Origin: an uncultured Desulfovibrio sp.
GTDB taxonomy: Bacteria > Desulfobacterota > Desulfovibrionia > Desulfovibrionales > Desulfovibrionaceae
NCBI RefSeq assembly: GCF_944327235.1
Contig: NZ_CALVHE010000006.1
Span: forward strand, 1 to 61,214
Reading direction: 5' to 3'
Length of the DNA stretch: 61,214 nucleotides
Under the pieces are notes generated by a model, which searched no databases, was not told where the DNA came from, and saw only the letters and a program-made list of their open reading frames with translations. Positions 8,297-17,701 of the stretch are shown here, piece by piece (the first letter of the stretch is position 1; each line of letters starts with the position of its first letter). The position numbers and the translations under genes were made by a program.

Positions 8297-9328
8297 TTAG
8301 GCCCCGCTGGCCAGTTTTTCGGCCCGCGCAGCCTCTCGCGCCTGGATGAGCGCGGCGGCCCGCTTGGCAAGCTGAGTCACTTCCGGCTTGGATATCTGCC
8401 CGTCCGCACCGACGCTTTCGCCCTTGTGGCGCAGCTTGTCGGTGATGAGGGAGGAAAAGAGCAGGACCGGCAGCTCCTTGAGCATGGGATCTTCCTTGAT
8501 GCGCAAGGTCAGGTTGAGTCCGTCCATGACCGGCATCTCGATATCCGAGACGACCACCTGCACGAAGTCGGTGATGGGCCGGTTCTCCTCTTCGGAAAGG
8601 CGCTTGAAATTCATGAGCCGTTCCCAGGCCTCGCGTCCGTTGGTGGTCACCTCCACGGTGAAACCGGCCTTTTCCAGCAGATCGCGCTGCATCTCACGCA
8701 CAAGGGCCGAGTCGTCGGCCACGAGGGCACGATAACCGCGCGAGGCGTCCCAGTTGGCTCCCAGGTCATCCAGCCGCAGGCCGAGCCGGGGATTGAGATT
8801 GGCCACGACCTTTTCCAGGTCCAGGAGGAAGACGATGCGCCCCTCCAGCTTGACCACGCCGATGATGGTATTGCTGGAGACAGCGGCCACATACTTGTTC
8901 GGCGGCTCGACCTCTTCCCAGCTGATGCGGTGGATGCGATTGACCCCGGAGACCATGAAGGCCGTGGTGACGTTGTTGAATTCCGTCACGATGGTCTTGG
9001 GTTCCTCGGTCGTCTGGGCGTGCTGTTTTTCCAGCCACATGGCCAGATCCACGAGAGGGATGATGCGGGAGCGCAGGTTGAATGCTCCCAGCACGCTGGG
9101 GTGCTGGACTTCGGGCAGTTCCGTGACCTTGGGCATACGGATGATCTCCAGCACCTTGGCCACATTGACGCCGTAATAGCCCCGATAGGTGCAGGTACCG
9201 TCGGGGTTTTCCGTCGTAGCCTGTCCTTCAGCGGGATCGCCGTTGGGCGGCGCCAGTTCATCAAGGTAGAACTCGACGACTTCAAGTTCGTTGGTTCCCG
9301 CCTCAAGCAGAATATTGGTCTGAGCCAT
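8297..9328 (-). CDS. cheV: CheV-type chemotaxis coupling protein (CheW domain plus receiver)
   Basis: A 343-residue cytoplasmic protein. Residues up to about 190 form a CheW-like coupling domain, including an 'FNLRSRIIPLVDL' stretch typical of the family. Residues from about 203 form a response-regulator receiver: VADDS with the acidic pair, then VVSDIEMPVMDGL with the phospho-accepting Asp, and the SKP lysine near the end. CheV couples chemoreceptors to CheA, and its receiver tunes that coupling. Start chosen at the ATG preceded by GGAGG. No cheA is adjacent, so it acts with chemotaxis genes elsewhere, and with the two receptors in this window by inference. Confidence 0.92.
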   Translation of the reverse strand: MAQTNILLEAGTNELEVVEFYLDELAPPNGDPAEGQATTENPDGTCTYRGYYGVNVAKVLEIIRMPKVTELPEVQHPSVLGAFNLRSRIIPLVDLAMWLEKQHAQTTEEPKTIVTEFNNVTTAFMVSGVNRIHRISWEEVEPPNKYVAAVSSNTIIGVVKLEGRIVFLLDLEKVVANLNPRLGLRLDDLGANWDASRGYRALVADDSALVREMQRDLLEKAGFTVEVTTNGREAWERLMNFKRLSEEENRPITDFVQVVVSDIEMPVMDGLNLTLRIKEDPMLKELPVLLFSSLITDKLRHKGESVGADGQISKPEVTQLAKRAAALIQAREAARAEKLASGA

Positions 9329-9499
9329 GCTGCCTCCATAAGATACGCCTGCGCCCATCGCGGGGAGATCTCCCCGGCCGCCGTCCGCCCGGCACGAAGA
9401 CCGCTCGGGCGGGGAGCCGTCAGGAGACGGATGCCCTGTTCCGGCCCCTCGCGCGGTCTCCGCCGTATACGGATGGCGCGGGACAACCGGACGCTTCGC

Positions 9500-10348
9500 C
9501 TAGGGCAGCGCCTCCAGCCACGCTTGGGCCGCGTCAATAAGCTTTTTCGGCGTAGATGCGCCTGCCGTTAGGCCCACGCGCGTTTTTTTTGAGAAATTCT
9601 CGGGAAGGAGCTCCGACGCTTCTTCTATATGATAGGTGGTCTTGCCGCACTGGGCGGCAAGATCGGCCAGACGGCGCGTATTGCCGCTCTGCTTGCCGCC
9701 GACCACGACCATCACGTCCACCGTGCGGGCGATCTCAAGCGCTTCTTCCTGGCGTTCGCGAGTGGCGTCGCAAATGGTGGAGAGCACCTCAAGCCGGGCG
9801 AGCCGACGGCGGAGGTCCTGCTCGATGGCGGCAAAGACGCCTCGGTCCTGGGTGGTCTGGGAGGCCAGCACATAGTCGCCGTCAGGGGCAAGAGCCAGCC
9901 CGTCCAGCTCTTCCTGACTGCCGAAGACATGGGCCACGCCATGCGCATAGGACAGCAGGCCCTTCACCTCGGGATGCTCCGCCTCACCGAACAGCAGGAG
10001 GACGGCGCCGTTTTCCGTGGCGCGGCGGATGGCGAGCTGCGCCTTTTTCACCTTGGGGCAGGTGGCGTCCTGCACATGCGCCCCTGAAGTCCGTACGGCC
10101 TCTTCCACCTGACGGGTGATGCCGTGCGCACGGATGAGCACACAGTCGTTCGGACCGAGTTCCGCGGGGGAGGTGGCGCAGAATACCCCGCGCGCTTCGT
10201 AGTCCGCCAGGACCTGCGGGTTATGGATGATGGGGCCGAGGGTGCAGATACGTCTGCTGTCGGCTTGCTCGATGGCTGAGTCCAGCTTTTGCAGGGCAAG
10301 GCTCACGCCCATGCAGAATCCGGCCGTTTTGGCGCGTAGAATTTCCAT
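9500..10348 (-). CDS. ispH: 4-hydroxy-3-methylbut-2-enyl diphosphate reductase
   Basis: A 282-residue [4Fe-4S] enzyme catalysing the last step of the methylerythritol phosphate pathway, giving IPP and DMAPP. The three conserved cluster cysteines are present at 12 (GFCMGV), 97 (DATCPKV) and 193 (STICDATRERQ), with the expected His42 (IIHNPQ) and His124 (EAEHPE). Length is normal. Start at the ATG preceded by AAGGAGATGTC. It has its own promoter about 200 bases upstream, after the dus stop, so it is probably transcribed independently of dus. Confidence 0.96.
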   Translation of the reverse strand: MEILRAKTAGFCMGVSLALQKLDSAIEQADSRRICTLGPIIHNPQVLADYEARGVFCATSPAELGPNDCVLIRAHGITRQVEEAVRTSGAHVQDATCPKVKKAQLAIRRATENGAVLLLFGEAEHPEVKGLLSYAHGVAHVFGSQEELDGLALAPDGDYVLASQTTQDRGVFAAIEQDLRRRLARLEVLSTICDATRERQEEALEIARTVDVMVVVGGKQSGNTRRLADLAAQCGKTTYHIEEASELLPENFSKKTRVGLTAGASTPKKLIDAAQAWLEALP

Positions 10349-10541
10349 GACATCTCCTTGGCGGAATCTGTGCGGCATACCGCCGGCCGGAAAGAAGGTG
10401 AAAGCGAAAGCTGCGCGGAGGATGCCGCAACAGCGGTCCGGCCCGGTCAGGACAGGCTGCCGGAGACCAGCGTCTTGTCGGCCGGAGCTTGCGCCGCGCG
10501 GCTCCGGCAGGCGGATACGGCGCGCCGGACGCGACTCGCCC

Positions 10542-10570
10542 TTTATAGTCCGCATGGCGGAAGAGTTCAA
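10542..10570 (-). promoter_or_regulatory. Sigma-70 promoter for ispH
   Basis: On the minus strand TTGAAC (10565-10570) and TATAAA (10542-10547) are spaced by 17 bases. The predicted 5' untranslated leader is about 185 bases, longer than usual for a housekeeping gene. I do not recognise a riboswitch in it. Confidence 0.65.
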
Positions 10571-10603
10571 CCGCGCTCAGGCCGCGACACGCCTGCGTGA
10601 CGA

Positions 10604-11611
10604 CTAGCGCGGCAGGAGCTCTTCCAGGATGCCCTGCAGCGCGGTCCAGTCCGTGCACTGACAAAGGGCATGGCGCAGGGCGCGCGCACCGGGCAGATGC
10701 TTCACATAGCGGGGCACGACGCTGCGCATCTTCCAGAGGACGGCGTCATCGGAGCAATGACGACGGGCCAGACTGATGTGTCTGTCGATGACGGCGCGTA
10801 GCCGTTGCGGCGTGACGGGGGGCGGGCTCTCGCCGCGCTGGAGGGCGCGGTGGGCGGCAAAGATGGTGGGATCATGCAGGGCGCCGCGCGCGTACATGAC
10901 GCCGCTCACCCCTGTGGTCGTCTGGACGCGCACGCCGTCCTCGGCGCTGAAGAGGTCGCCGCTGGCCAGCAGGGGGATGGAGAGTTGCGGTGCCAGACGG
11001 GCAAGCGCCTCGTGCCGTGCCTCGCCGCCGAAGCCCTGTCGGGCGGTGCGCGGATGCAGGGTCAGCCAGCCGGCCCCGGCCTCCTGGAGCCGCAGGGCCA
11101 GCTCCTGCCAGACCTGACGGCCGTCATCCAGCCCCAGCCGCAACTTGAAGCCCACATGGCCCGGCTCCGCGGCGGCGATCATGGCGCGGGCCACGGCAAG
11201 GGCATCTTCCACATCACCGAGCATGGCCGCTCCGGCCTTCTGCTTGAGCACCTTGGGCACGGAACAGCCCATGTTCAGGTCGAACCAGCCGTACCCCGCC
11301 TCGCGCAGCAGACCGACGGCCTGTCCCAGGAAATCGGCTTCCGCCCCGAAGAGCTGCACCACCAGCGGCTGATCCTCCGGCAGGCTCGCAAGCAGCTCGG
11401 CGGTGCCGGGACTGTGGTAGACGAGTCCCTTGGCGCTGACCATCTCCGTGACGCAGACAGCTGCCCCGTATTCGCGGCAGAGCAGCCGGAAAGGCAGATC
11501 GCTGTAGCCCGCCAGCGGCGCGAGCCACGGGGCGTCAGGGCCGAATACGGGCGGATGTTCCGCGGCTGCGGCGGGACAGGGGGGCAAGGGACGGGCGGGG
11601 TGTCGGCTCAT
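10604..11611 (-). CDS. dus: tRNA-dihydrouridine synthase
   Basis: A 335-residue FMN enzyme that reduces uridines in the tRNA D-loop. It carries the N-terminal 'APLAGYSDLPFR' barrel strand, the active-site Cys116 in 'DLNMGCSVPKVLKQKAGAA' and the phosphate-binding 'GVMYARGALHDPTIF'. It looks closest to the DusB/Nifr3 group, although subgroup assignment by eye is uncertain. Its ATG overlaps the stop of the SulP gene (ATGA), so the two are translationally coupled. Confidence 0.93.
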   Translation of the reverse strand: MSRHPARPLPPCPAAAAEHPPVFGPDAPWLAPLAGYSDLPFRLLCREYGAAVCVTEMVSAKGLVYHSPGTAELLASLPEDQPLVVQLFGAEADFLGQAVGLLREAGYGWFDLNMGCSVPKVLKQKAGAAMLGDVEDALAVARAMIAAAEPGHVGFKLRLGLDDGRQVWQELALRLQEAGAGWLTLHPRTARQGFGGEARHEALARLAPQLSIPLLASGDLFSAEDGVRVQTTTGVSGVMYARGALHDPTIFAAHRALQRGESPPPVTPQRLRAVIDRHISLARRHCSDDAVLWKMRSVVPRYVKHLPGARALRHALCQCTDWTALQGILEELLPR

Positions 11612-13401
11612 TTGTTCTTGCTCTTGTGATGCTGGTGCGGGTGATGGACGTGGCGGCTCTGCTTGCGTTTGGACGGCGGCAGCTTGGGCAGATGCAGGCG
11701 TTCGTCGCTTTGCAGCCGGTGGTAGGTATGGAAACCGAGCTTGAGCCCGTCGGCAAAGGTGGGGGCCACAAAGCCCTTGCCCAGATAACTCAACATGCCT
11801 GTCCGTTTGAGGATGTCATGGACGCTGCGGCTGCCGACCACGAGGATGACCGGGATATGTCGCTGGTGGCAGCGTTCCACGAACTGTTCCAGCGAGTGCG
11901 TGCCCGCTGCGTCCAGCCAGAAGACGCGGGCCAGATGCAGGACGATGACCCGCACCGGCGTTTCCGTTTCTTCATAGATGCGGCGTTCCAGCTCGTTGAT
12001 GGCGCCGAAAAAGAGCGTCCCCTCGATGATATAGACGGCGAGCTCGTCCGGCAGCGGTTCCGGCGCGTGCTGCATCATGGGGTCATGGCGATTGAGCCGG
12101 AAGACGCGCGGATGCGCCAGCTTGAAGATGAAAAGAATAAGGGAGAGCAGCACGCCCAGCAGGATGGCCTGTTCCAGTGCCAGCAGCAGGGTGGCGGCAA
12201 AGGTGACGAGCAGGACGGTGCGGTCGATGCGCGTGGCCTTGAAGCAGAGCCGCAGGCCGGGCATGTCCACCATCCGCACGCAGACGGTCAGCAGCACGCC
12301 GCCCAGGGCGGAAAGCGGCAGCCAGCTCATGAAGGGCGCGATGAGCCAGAGCATGGGCAGGGCCAGCAGACCGGAAAGTACCGTGGCCATGCGCGTACGC
12401 GCGCCGGAGGTGACCACCAGCGCGCTGCGGCTGAAGGATCCGCAGCCCACGATACTCGACGTGCAGGCCGCGGCCATGTTGCCGAGCCCCTGACCGATGA
12501 GCTCCTGGCTGCCGTCGAAACGATCGCCCTTGAGTCCGGCAAGCTGTTTGCCTGTGGAAAGGGACGTGACCGCGCCCATGAGCGCCAGCGCCAGCGCCGG
12601 CATGAACAGATCTCGGTAGACGGTGACGTCCAGCGGCAGGCGGGAGATGGGCGGGATGACCGTAGGGATGGCCCCTACCAGCGGGACGCCCTTGCCGGAA
12701 GCGTCGATGAGCCAGGAAAAGACGCCCGCTCCCACCAGCGCCAGCAAGGTGGCGGGCAGGCGACGGGAGATGCGGCGGCAGACCTCCACGAGCACGATGC
12801 TCAGGGCGGCGATGCCCACGCACCAGACGTTTATCTGGTCGATATGCCGGATGGCTGACCAGACCGGCAGAAAGAATCCGCTGGAATGGCTGTCCGGCAG
12901 GCCGAGCACGGTCTCGATCTGGCTGGAGGCGATGAGCAGGGCCGTGCCCGTGGCGAAGGCCTGCATGACGGATTGGGAGATGAAGTTGGCCAGGTCGCCC
13001 AGTCGAGCCAGCCCCATGGCCACCTGGATCATGCCGCAGAGCAGAGTGATGGTGAAGACGCAGGTCATCTGATAAGACGGCGGCAGGCCCGCGATGGCGA
13101 CGCCGCCCACTGTGGCCGAGCCGATGGTGGAGAGCAGGACGATGGACGTGGCGTTGGTGGGCCCGGCGGCAAGGAAGCGGCAGGAGCCCCAGAGCGCCGC
13201 CACCACCACCGGCAGCATACAGGCGTAGATGCCGTACTGTGGATGTACGCCGGCCATGAGCGCGTAAGCCATGGCCTGCGGTACGGCCACAGGCGTGACC
13301 GTCAGGGCCGCCACCAGATCGGCGCGAAAGTCGGCGGACTGGTAGTTTTTCAGCTCTTTCCAGAAGGGCAGTAGGGTGTCGAGATATTTCATGAGGGTCA
13401 T
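11608..13401 (-). CDS. SulP-family anion transporter with C-terminal STAS domain
   Basis: About 597 residues. The first roughly 420 are highly hydrophobic with 11-14 predicted membrane segments, including the family stretch 'PQAMAYALMAGVHPQYGIYA'. A cytoplasmic STAS domain follows (AVYIIEGTLFFGAI, RVIVLHLARVFWLDAAGTHSL). SulP proteins move sulfate, bicarbonate or other anions; the substrate cannot be read from sequence. The extreme C terminus is histidine- and lysine-rich (HVHHPHQHHKSKNK), unusual and possibly metal-binding. The start is uncertain: ATGs at 13401 and 13392 and a GTG at 13470 are candidates and none has a strong ribosome binding site. It is coupled to dus by a 4-base overlap. 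Confidence 0.9.
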   Translation of the reverse strand: MTLMKYLDTLLPFWKELKNYQSADFRADLVAALTVTPVAVPQAMAYALMAGVHPQYGIYACMLPVVVAALWGSCRFLAAGPTNATSIVLLSTIGSATVGGVAIAGLPPSYQMTCVFTITLLCGMIQVAMGLARLGDLANFISQSVMQAFATGTALLIASSQIETVLGLPDSHSSGFFLPVWSAIRHIDQINVWCVGIAALSIVLVEVCRRISRRLPATLLALVGAGVFSWLIDASGKGVPLVGAIPTVIPPISRLPLDVTVYRDLFMPALALALMGAVTSLSTGKQLAGLKGDRFDGSQELIGQGLGNMAAACTSSIVGCGSFSRSALVVTSGARTRMATVLSGLLALPMLWLIAPFMSWLPLSALGGVLLTVCVRMVDMPGLRLCFKATRIDRTVLLVTFAATLLLALEQAILLGVLLSLILFIFKLAHPRVFRLNRHDPMMQHAPEPLPDELAVYIIEGTLFFGAINELERRIYEETETPVRVIVLHLARVFWLDAAGTHSLEQFVERCHQRHIPVILVVGSRSVHDILKRTGMLSYLGKGFVAPTFADGLKLGFHTYHRLQSDERLHLPKLPPSKRKQSRHVHHPHQHHKSKNK

Positions 13402-13773
13402 GCCCGGAGCGCCATGCTCCCGAAAAAAAGAAAGAAGAGGGCGGTTGGCCCGGTAACTGTCCCCGTGCACGCGGCAGCCGGAACGGCGGCCCGTCCGCCG
13501 GACGGCGTGCTTGTGCCGAAAGGGACATACGCAAAAGCCGCGCGAATCTCAAGGGCGGGGCCGAAAAGAGGCTGTAATGCCTACAACCATACCCGGCCTG
13601 CAGCTGCGGGTCAATGGGAGGTGCGCGGAAGCGGCAACAGATTTTTGACGCCATGCGGGCAAGGGAAGGCGTAAAAAATTCAATGGCCCGGAATCACAGG
13701 CTATTGTGTTTATGGCAAAAACATTGCATACTCTGTTTACGCCGGGATCGCAGACCCCGGCAAGGATTTGCCT
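13402..13773. other. Divergent intergenic region
   Basis: This region lies between the minus-strand SulP gene and the plus-strand transglycosylase gene. Apart from a candidate promoter for the latter near 13704-13732 nothing is recognised. Bases 13650-13735 are AT-richer than the surroundings. Confidence 0.4.
13704..13732 (+). promoter_or_regulatory. Candidate promoter for the lytic transglycosylase gene
   Basis: TTGTGT (13704-13709) and CATACT (13727-13732) with a 17-base spacer, in an AT-rich patch 42 bases upstream of the start codon. Confidence 0.4.
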
Positions 13774-14892
13774 ATGACCCGCCGAATCACCCTCCTTCTG
13801 GCAACCTGTATGCTCCTGGGTCTTCTGGGGCTGGTGCCGCTGCTGGCCGGCTTTGTCCCCCAGTACTGGGGGGCGGAGATGCGCGGACTCATCAACCCGC
13901 AGGTCGTCAGCCTGCGTCCCGAGGACAGGCCCCGGCCCATTGAGGAGCAGGGGGCGAACGGTCGCGTCTGGGCCGTGCGCCGACCTGTGGACGATACGCT
14001 CGTCGTCGCTCTGGAGAACTTGCCGACATCCCGGCAGGCGGACATCGTGCGTTTCGATGCGGACGGCGTACGGCTGGCCATCACCGACAGGGCCTTTTTC
14101 TATGACGGCAATGCCGCCACGGCGCTGGCGCCCCTGCTGGCGCTGGACGGTTCCAGTATGCCTGTTTTGTACGGCGTGCAGCCGGATTATTACGGCGATC
14201 TGCTGGACAGTCAGGGGCGTCCCCTGCGCTGGCTGGCCTCCGGGGCCTTCATGAACGGATATCAGCCGGTCAATCTGCAGGAACTGGCCGAGCAGCACCG
14301 GCAACCCGCTCCTGTCGCGCCCGTGTTGCCGCTGCCCCGCTATGACGCCGGTACGCTCCAGGCCCACGCCGGTTCCTACAAGGAACTGGTGGAGAGCTTT
14401 TCCCGCCGATACGGCCTGAATGCCGCCCTCGTCTACGCCATCATCCACAGCGAGAGCACCTTCCGCCCCACACTGGTCAGCCGCAGTTCGGCCATGGGGC
14501 TCATGCAGCTTTTGCCCAGCACCGCCAGTGACGAGGTACACCGCTTCCTCTACGGGACACGGGGCAACGTGGGGTTTGACGAGCTGGCCGTCCCGGAGAT
14601 CAACATCCGCTACGGCACGGCGTATCTGCACATCCTTATGACCAAGTATTTTCAGGACGTGCGGGACCCCGTGACCCGCGAATATTGCACCGTGGCCGCT
14701 TACAACATGGGCCCCAACCGTTTCCTCCGCTTATGGGGCCCCACCAATGCCGAGGCCGTGGCCCGCATCAACAGTTTGGACGCCGCGGATTTCTACCACA
14801 AGCTGACTGTGGAATTGCCCGTGCGGGAAACGCGCTTCTATGTGGCCAAGGTGCAGCATCTCAAGACGCAGTTTGCCGGCGTGCTGCCCTAG
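13774..14892 (+). CDS. Membrane-anchored lytic murein transglycosylase (SLT domain, MltC-like)
   Basis: A 372-residue protein with an N-terminal hydrophobic signal or anchor (about residues 5-28), a roughly 170-residue N-domain and a lysozyme-like SLT domain from about residue 200. The catalytic glutamate is Glu227 in 'IIHSESTFRP', followed by 'AMGLMQLLPSTA' and 'TVAAYNMGPNRF', the hallmarks of Slt/MltC enzymes. It cleaves peptidoglycan glycan strands to 1,6-anhydromuropeptides for wall turnover. The domain order resembles MltC, but there is no lipobox, so a signal anchor is more likely than lipidation. The start has AAGGA at 8-base spacing. A terminator follows directly. Confidence 0.9.
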   Translation: MTRRITLLLATCMLLGLLGLVPLLAGFVPQYWGAEMRGLINPQVVSLRPEDRPRPIEEQGANGRVWAVRRPVDDTLVVALENLPTSRQADIVRFDADGVRLAITDRAFFYDGNAATALAPLLALDGSSMPVLYGVQPDYYGDLLDSQGRPLRWLASGAFMNGYQPVNLQELAEQHRQPAPVAPVLPLPRYDAGTLQAHAGSYKELVESFSRRYGLNAALVYAIIHSESTFRPTLVSRSSAMGLMQLLPSTASDEVHRFLYGTRGNVGFDELAVPEINIRYGTAYLHILMTKYFQDVRDPVTREYCTVAAYNMGPNRFLRLWGPTNAEAVARINSLDAADFYHKLTVELPVRETRFYVAKVQHLKTQFAGVLP

Positions 14893-14914
14893 GGCAGATG
14901 CCGGAAAAAGTCGG

Positions 14915-14955
14915 GGCTGTCCCGCCGGTCCTCCTCCGGCACGGACAGCCTTTTT
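14915..14955 (+). terminator. Intrinsic terminator of the transglycosylase gene
   Basis: GGCTGTCC pairs with GGACAGCC, with a smaller CCGG hairpin in the loop, followed by TTTTT. Confidence 0.85.
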
Positions 14956-15253
14956 GTTTGGCCTGTTCCACCGGCTGATGGATGACCGGCGTTGCCGTGC
15001 GACGTCGGGAGAATGTCCGCCCCTGTATGCGACAGGGCGCGCCAAAGCGTCCCCTCCGACGACAGGTGCCGCTGACCCCGGCAGCGGGGAAGTTCCGTAA
15101 GGCTCGTCACTGTTCAGGCTGCGCCGCTCCTCCGTCGGGCAGGGACGGCAGCCCCGGGAGGTTGCCCGACTCCCCACGTCTGGGCTCGTCGGTTTCCTCA
15201 GGCTGGTGACGGTGCGACGCATCGACTGGAAATGGGTGTCGATGAGGGCAGGC
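14956..15253. other. Non-coding stretch with no recognised feature
   Basis: About 300 bases between the terminator and a type A element. No gene with a plausible ribosome binding site, RNA or repeat is seen on either strand. Confidence 0.4.
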
Positions 15254-15401
15254 TAGAGCATTTTGCCTTTGAAAAAGGCAAAATGCGAGGCGGCAGCACA
15301 GCGTCGCCCGGCCCAAAGTGAGCGGAAAAACCGCGCTTTTTCCGCGAAACGCCAGGCCGTATGGTTTGAAACGCAAAGCGTTTCAAACTGAAAATGCTCT
15401 A
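15254..15401 (+). mobile_element. Type A element, copy 4 (intact 148 bp, CTAG target)
   Basis: An intact copy from TAGAGCATTTTGCC to GAAAATGCTCTA. It contains an end hairpin (TTTTGCC...GGCAAAA), the central GCGGAAAAACC...GCTTTTTCCGC core and the second end hairpin GAAACGCAAAGCGTTTC. The flanks are C before the left TA and G after the right TA, so the empty site would be CTAG. Confidence 0.85.
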
Positions 15402-15465
15402 GGATGCGCCCGCCGCCCGTTCCAGAAGGGGAACGATATTTTTTTGCCGAGAGAGAAAAAAATGC

Positions 15466-15492
15466 TTGACCTTTGAGCGGAGCGCGTATAGA
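15466..15492 (+). promoter_or_regulatory. Promoter of tRNA-Val
   Basis: TTGACC (15466-15471) and TATAGA (15487-15492), spacer 15, or TAGAAC at 17 bases. It lies 18 bases upstream of the mature tRNA 5' end, typical for a tRNA promoter. Confidence 0.6.
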
Positions 15493-15510
15493 ACAGCTCT
15501 TGCCTCATGT

Positions 15511-15587
15511 AGGAGCGTAGCTCAGGTGGCTAGAGCGCTTCCTTGACACGGAAGAGGTCAGCAGTTCAAGTCTGCTCGTTCCTACCA
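15511..15587 (+). tRNA. tRNA-Val (anticodon GAC)
   Basis: A 77-base cloverleaf. The acceptor stem AGGAGCG pairs with CGTTCCT. The D-arm begins GCTC, the anticodon stem CTTCC/GGAAG encloses TTGACAC with GAC at 15545-15547, and the T-loop is TTCAAGT. The 3' CCA is encoded. It reads GUC and GUU codons. It is transcribed just before thrS but separated from it by a terminator. Confidence 0.97.
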
Positions 15588-15669
15588 GTGATGATCCGGG
15601 GAATGTCCCCTTAACGGCGAAGGGCTGAGTGCCCGCCACTATAGCCGCCATGCGGTATTTTTGAGAGTG

Positions 15670-15702
15670 ATGGGGAGGTTTTCGCCTCCCCATTGCTTTT
15701 TT
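15670..15702 (+). terminator. Intrinsic terminator between tRNA-Val and thrS
   Basis: ATGGGGAGG pairs with CCTCCCCAT around TTTTCG, then ATTGC and six T. It ends the tRNA transcript. It might also attenuate thrS if transcription starts upstream, but no T-box specifier or antiterminator sequence is seen. Confidence 0.85.
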
Positions 15703-15745
15703 GCGTTATACGCCGCCCAGCGGCGAAGCGATAAGGAGTTTTTTC

Positions 15746-17701
15746 ATGAGCATCCTCGTGGATGGGCAGGCCGTGGAGGCCGCCGCCGGTGCAGTCGTTT
15801 CCGATGTGTTGCAGCAGGCCCTGAGCGGCAAGAAGTTCAAGTCGCTGGTGGCTGCCCGCGCTGTCTGCCCTGAAGAGCAGGGCGGAGCGCATCTTGTGGA
15901 CCTGAGCGCCTCCGTGCCCGCGGGCTGCACCGAACTCGTGCCCGTGCCCGCCGATTCCCCGGAAGGGCTGGCCATCGTGCGGCATTCCACGGCGCACGTC
16001 ATGGCCGCGGCGGTGAAGAAGCTGTTCCCCTCGGCCAAGGTGACCATCGGCCCGGCCATCGACAACGGCTTCTATTATGATTTCAGCGTGGAAAAACCCT
16101 TTTCCAGCGACGATTTCGAGGCCATCGAAGCGGAGATGCAGAAGCTGGCGGCCGCCCGCCTGCCCTTCACCTGCCGCCGCGTGAGCAAGGCCGAGGCCGT
16201 GGAGCTCTTCCGCGGCATGGGCGAGAACTTCAAGGTGGAGATCATCGAGGACATCGACGCCGACACGGTGACGCTCTACACCTGCGGCGATTTCTGCGAC
16301 CTCTGCCGCGGCCCGCATGTGCCGCACACCGGTTTTGCCGCGGCCTCCAAGCTGCTTTCCGTGGCCGGGGCCTACTGGCGCGGGGATGAGAAGAACCCCA
16401 TGCTCTCTCGCCTGTACGGCACGGCCTTTGCTGACGAAAAGGCCCTCAAGGCGTACCTCCAGCAGCTGGAGGAGGCCAAGCGCCGCGACCACCGCAAGCT
16501 GGGCCGGGAACTGGGCTTCTTCACCTTCCACGAGGATGTGGCTCCCGGCATGGTGTTCTGGCTGCCCAAGGGGATGCTGCTGCGCACCATCCTGGAAGAC
16601 TTCTGGCGGCGCGAGCACCTCAAGCGCGGCTACGACATGGTGCAGGGGCCGCAGCTGCTGCGCGTGGAGACCTGGCAGCGGTCCGGGCATTATGACCACT
16701 ACCGCCAGAACATGTACTTCACGCAGATCGAGGATGACGCCTACGGCATCAAGCCCATGAACTGCATCTCGCATATGCTCATCTTCAAGAATGAGCTGCG
16801 CAGCTACCGTGACATGCCGCAGCGCTATTTCGAGCTGGGCGTGGTGCACCGTCACGAAAAGAGCGGCGTGCTGCACGGTCTTTTGCGCGTGCGTCAGTTC
16901 ACGCAGGACGACGCGCACATCCTCTGCACCCCGGAACAGCTGGAAGGGGAGATCCTTGAGGTCATCCACCTCATCCGCGACCTCATGAACCTGTTCAACT
17001 TCCAGTTCAAGGTGGCCATCTCCACCCGGCCGGAAGACAGCATCGGCACCGACGAGGCGTGGGAACTTGCCACCAATGCCCTAATCCAGGCCGTGCAGAA
17101 AGCCGATATGCCGTATGAGATCAACGAGGGGGACGGAGCTTTCTACGGGCCGAAGATCGACGTGCGCCTGCTGGACTGCATCGGTCGCGAATGGCAGTGC
17201 TCCACCATCCAGGTGGACTTTACCCTGCCGGAGCGTTTCGACCTCACCTATGTGGGGCAGGACGGCGAGCGGCATCGCCCGGTCATGGTGCACCGCGCCA
17301 TCATGGGCTCGCTGGAACGCTTCATCGGCGTGCTCATCGAACAGTACGCCGGAGCCATGCCCACCTGGCTCGCGCCGGAGCAGGCCCGTATCCTCACGGT
17401 GACCGAGGCCGGGGACGAGGCCGCCCGCAAGGCGCTGGAGGAACTCAAGGCGCAGGGCATCCGCGTCACGGCCGATCTGCGAAACGAAAAGCTTGGCTTC
17501 AAGGTGCGTGAGGCGCAGGTGGCCAAGGTTCCGTATATTCTTGTCATTGGTGAGAAGGAGGCGCAGGCCGGCGGCGTCAACGTGCGCCTGCGCAATGGGG
17601 AAAACGTGGGGCTCAAGTCCGTGCAGGAGGTCGCCGCCATGATCCGCGCGGATGGAGAAGAGCCCTTCAAGCGAGGAGGGATGCGTTATAGCTTCGCCTA
17701 A
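15746..17701 (+). CDS. thrS: Threonyl-tRNA synthetase
   Basis: A 651-residue class II synthetase charging tRNA-Thr. An N-terminal TGS domain (about 1-60) is followed by the editing/SAD domain with '[16 protein letters not shown]' and 'GPHVPHTG', the catalytic core with '[20 protein letters not shown]' (zinc-binding Cys) and the C-terminal anticodon-binding domain. Length is normal. The start has AAGGAG at good spacing. It heads the thrS-infC-rpmI-rplT order common in bacteria and overlaps the proposed infC start by 14 bases. Confidence 0.98.
   Translation: MSILVDGQAVEAAAGAVVSDVLQQALSGKKFKSLVAARAVCPEEQGGAHLVDLSASVPAGCTELVPVPADSPEGLAIVRHSTAHVMAAAVKKLFPSAKVTIGPAIDNGFYYDFSVEKPFSSDDFEAIEAEMQKLAAARLPFTCRRVSKAEAVELFRGMGENFKVEIIEDIDADTVTLYTCGDFCDLCRGPHVPHTGFAAASKLLSVAGAYWRGDEKNPMLSRLYGTAFADEKALKAYLQQLEEAKRRDHRKLGRELGFFTFHEDVAPGMVFWLPKGMLLRTILEDFWRREHLKRGYDMVQGPQLLRVETWQRSGHYDHYRQNMYFTQIEDDAYGIKPMNCISHMLIFKNELRSYRDMPQRYFELGVVHRHEKSGVLHGLLRVRQFTQDDAHILCTPEQLEGEILEVIHLIRDLMNLFNFQFKVAISTRPEDSIGTDEAWELATNALIQAVQKADMPYEINEGDGAFYGPKIDVRLLDCIGREWQCSTIQVDFTLPERFDLTYVGQDGERHRPVMVHRAIMGSLERFIGVLIEQYAGAMPTWLAPEQARILTVTEAGDEAARKALEELKAQGIRVTADLRNEKLGFKVREAQVAKVPYILVIGEKEAQAGGVNVRLRNGENVGLKSVQEVAAMIRADGEEPFKRGGMRYSFA
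17673..17690 (+). promoter_or_regulatory. infC ribosome binding site and AUA start codon
   Basis: GAGGAGGG at 17673-17680 is followed after 7 bases by ATA (17688-17690) in the infC frame. The first in-frame ATG (17703) is 22 bases from this Shine-Dalgarno sequence and has none of its own. No ATG, GTG or TTG lies in frame between them. Confidence 0.65.

Noticed and set aside
15588..15745. T-box riboswitch upstream of thrS
   Set aside because: There is a terminator before thrS, but no T-box antiterminator sequence or specifier loop is visible. The terminator is adequately explained as the end of the tRNA-Val transcript.
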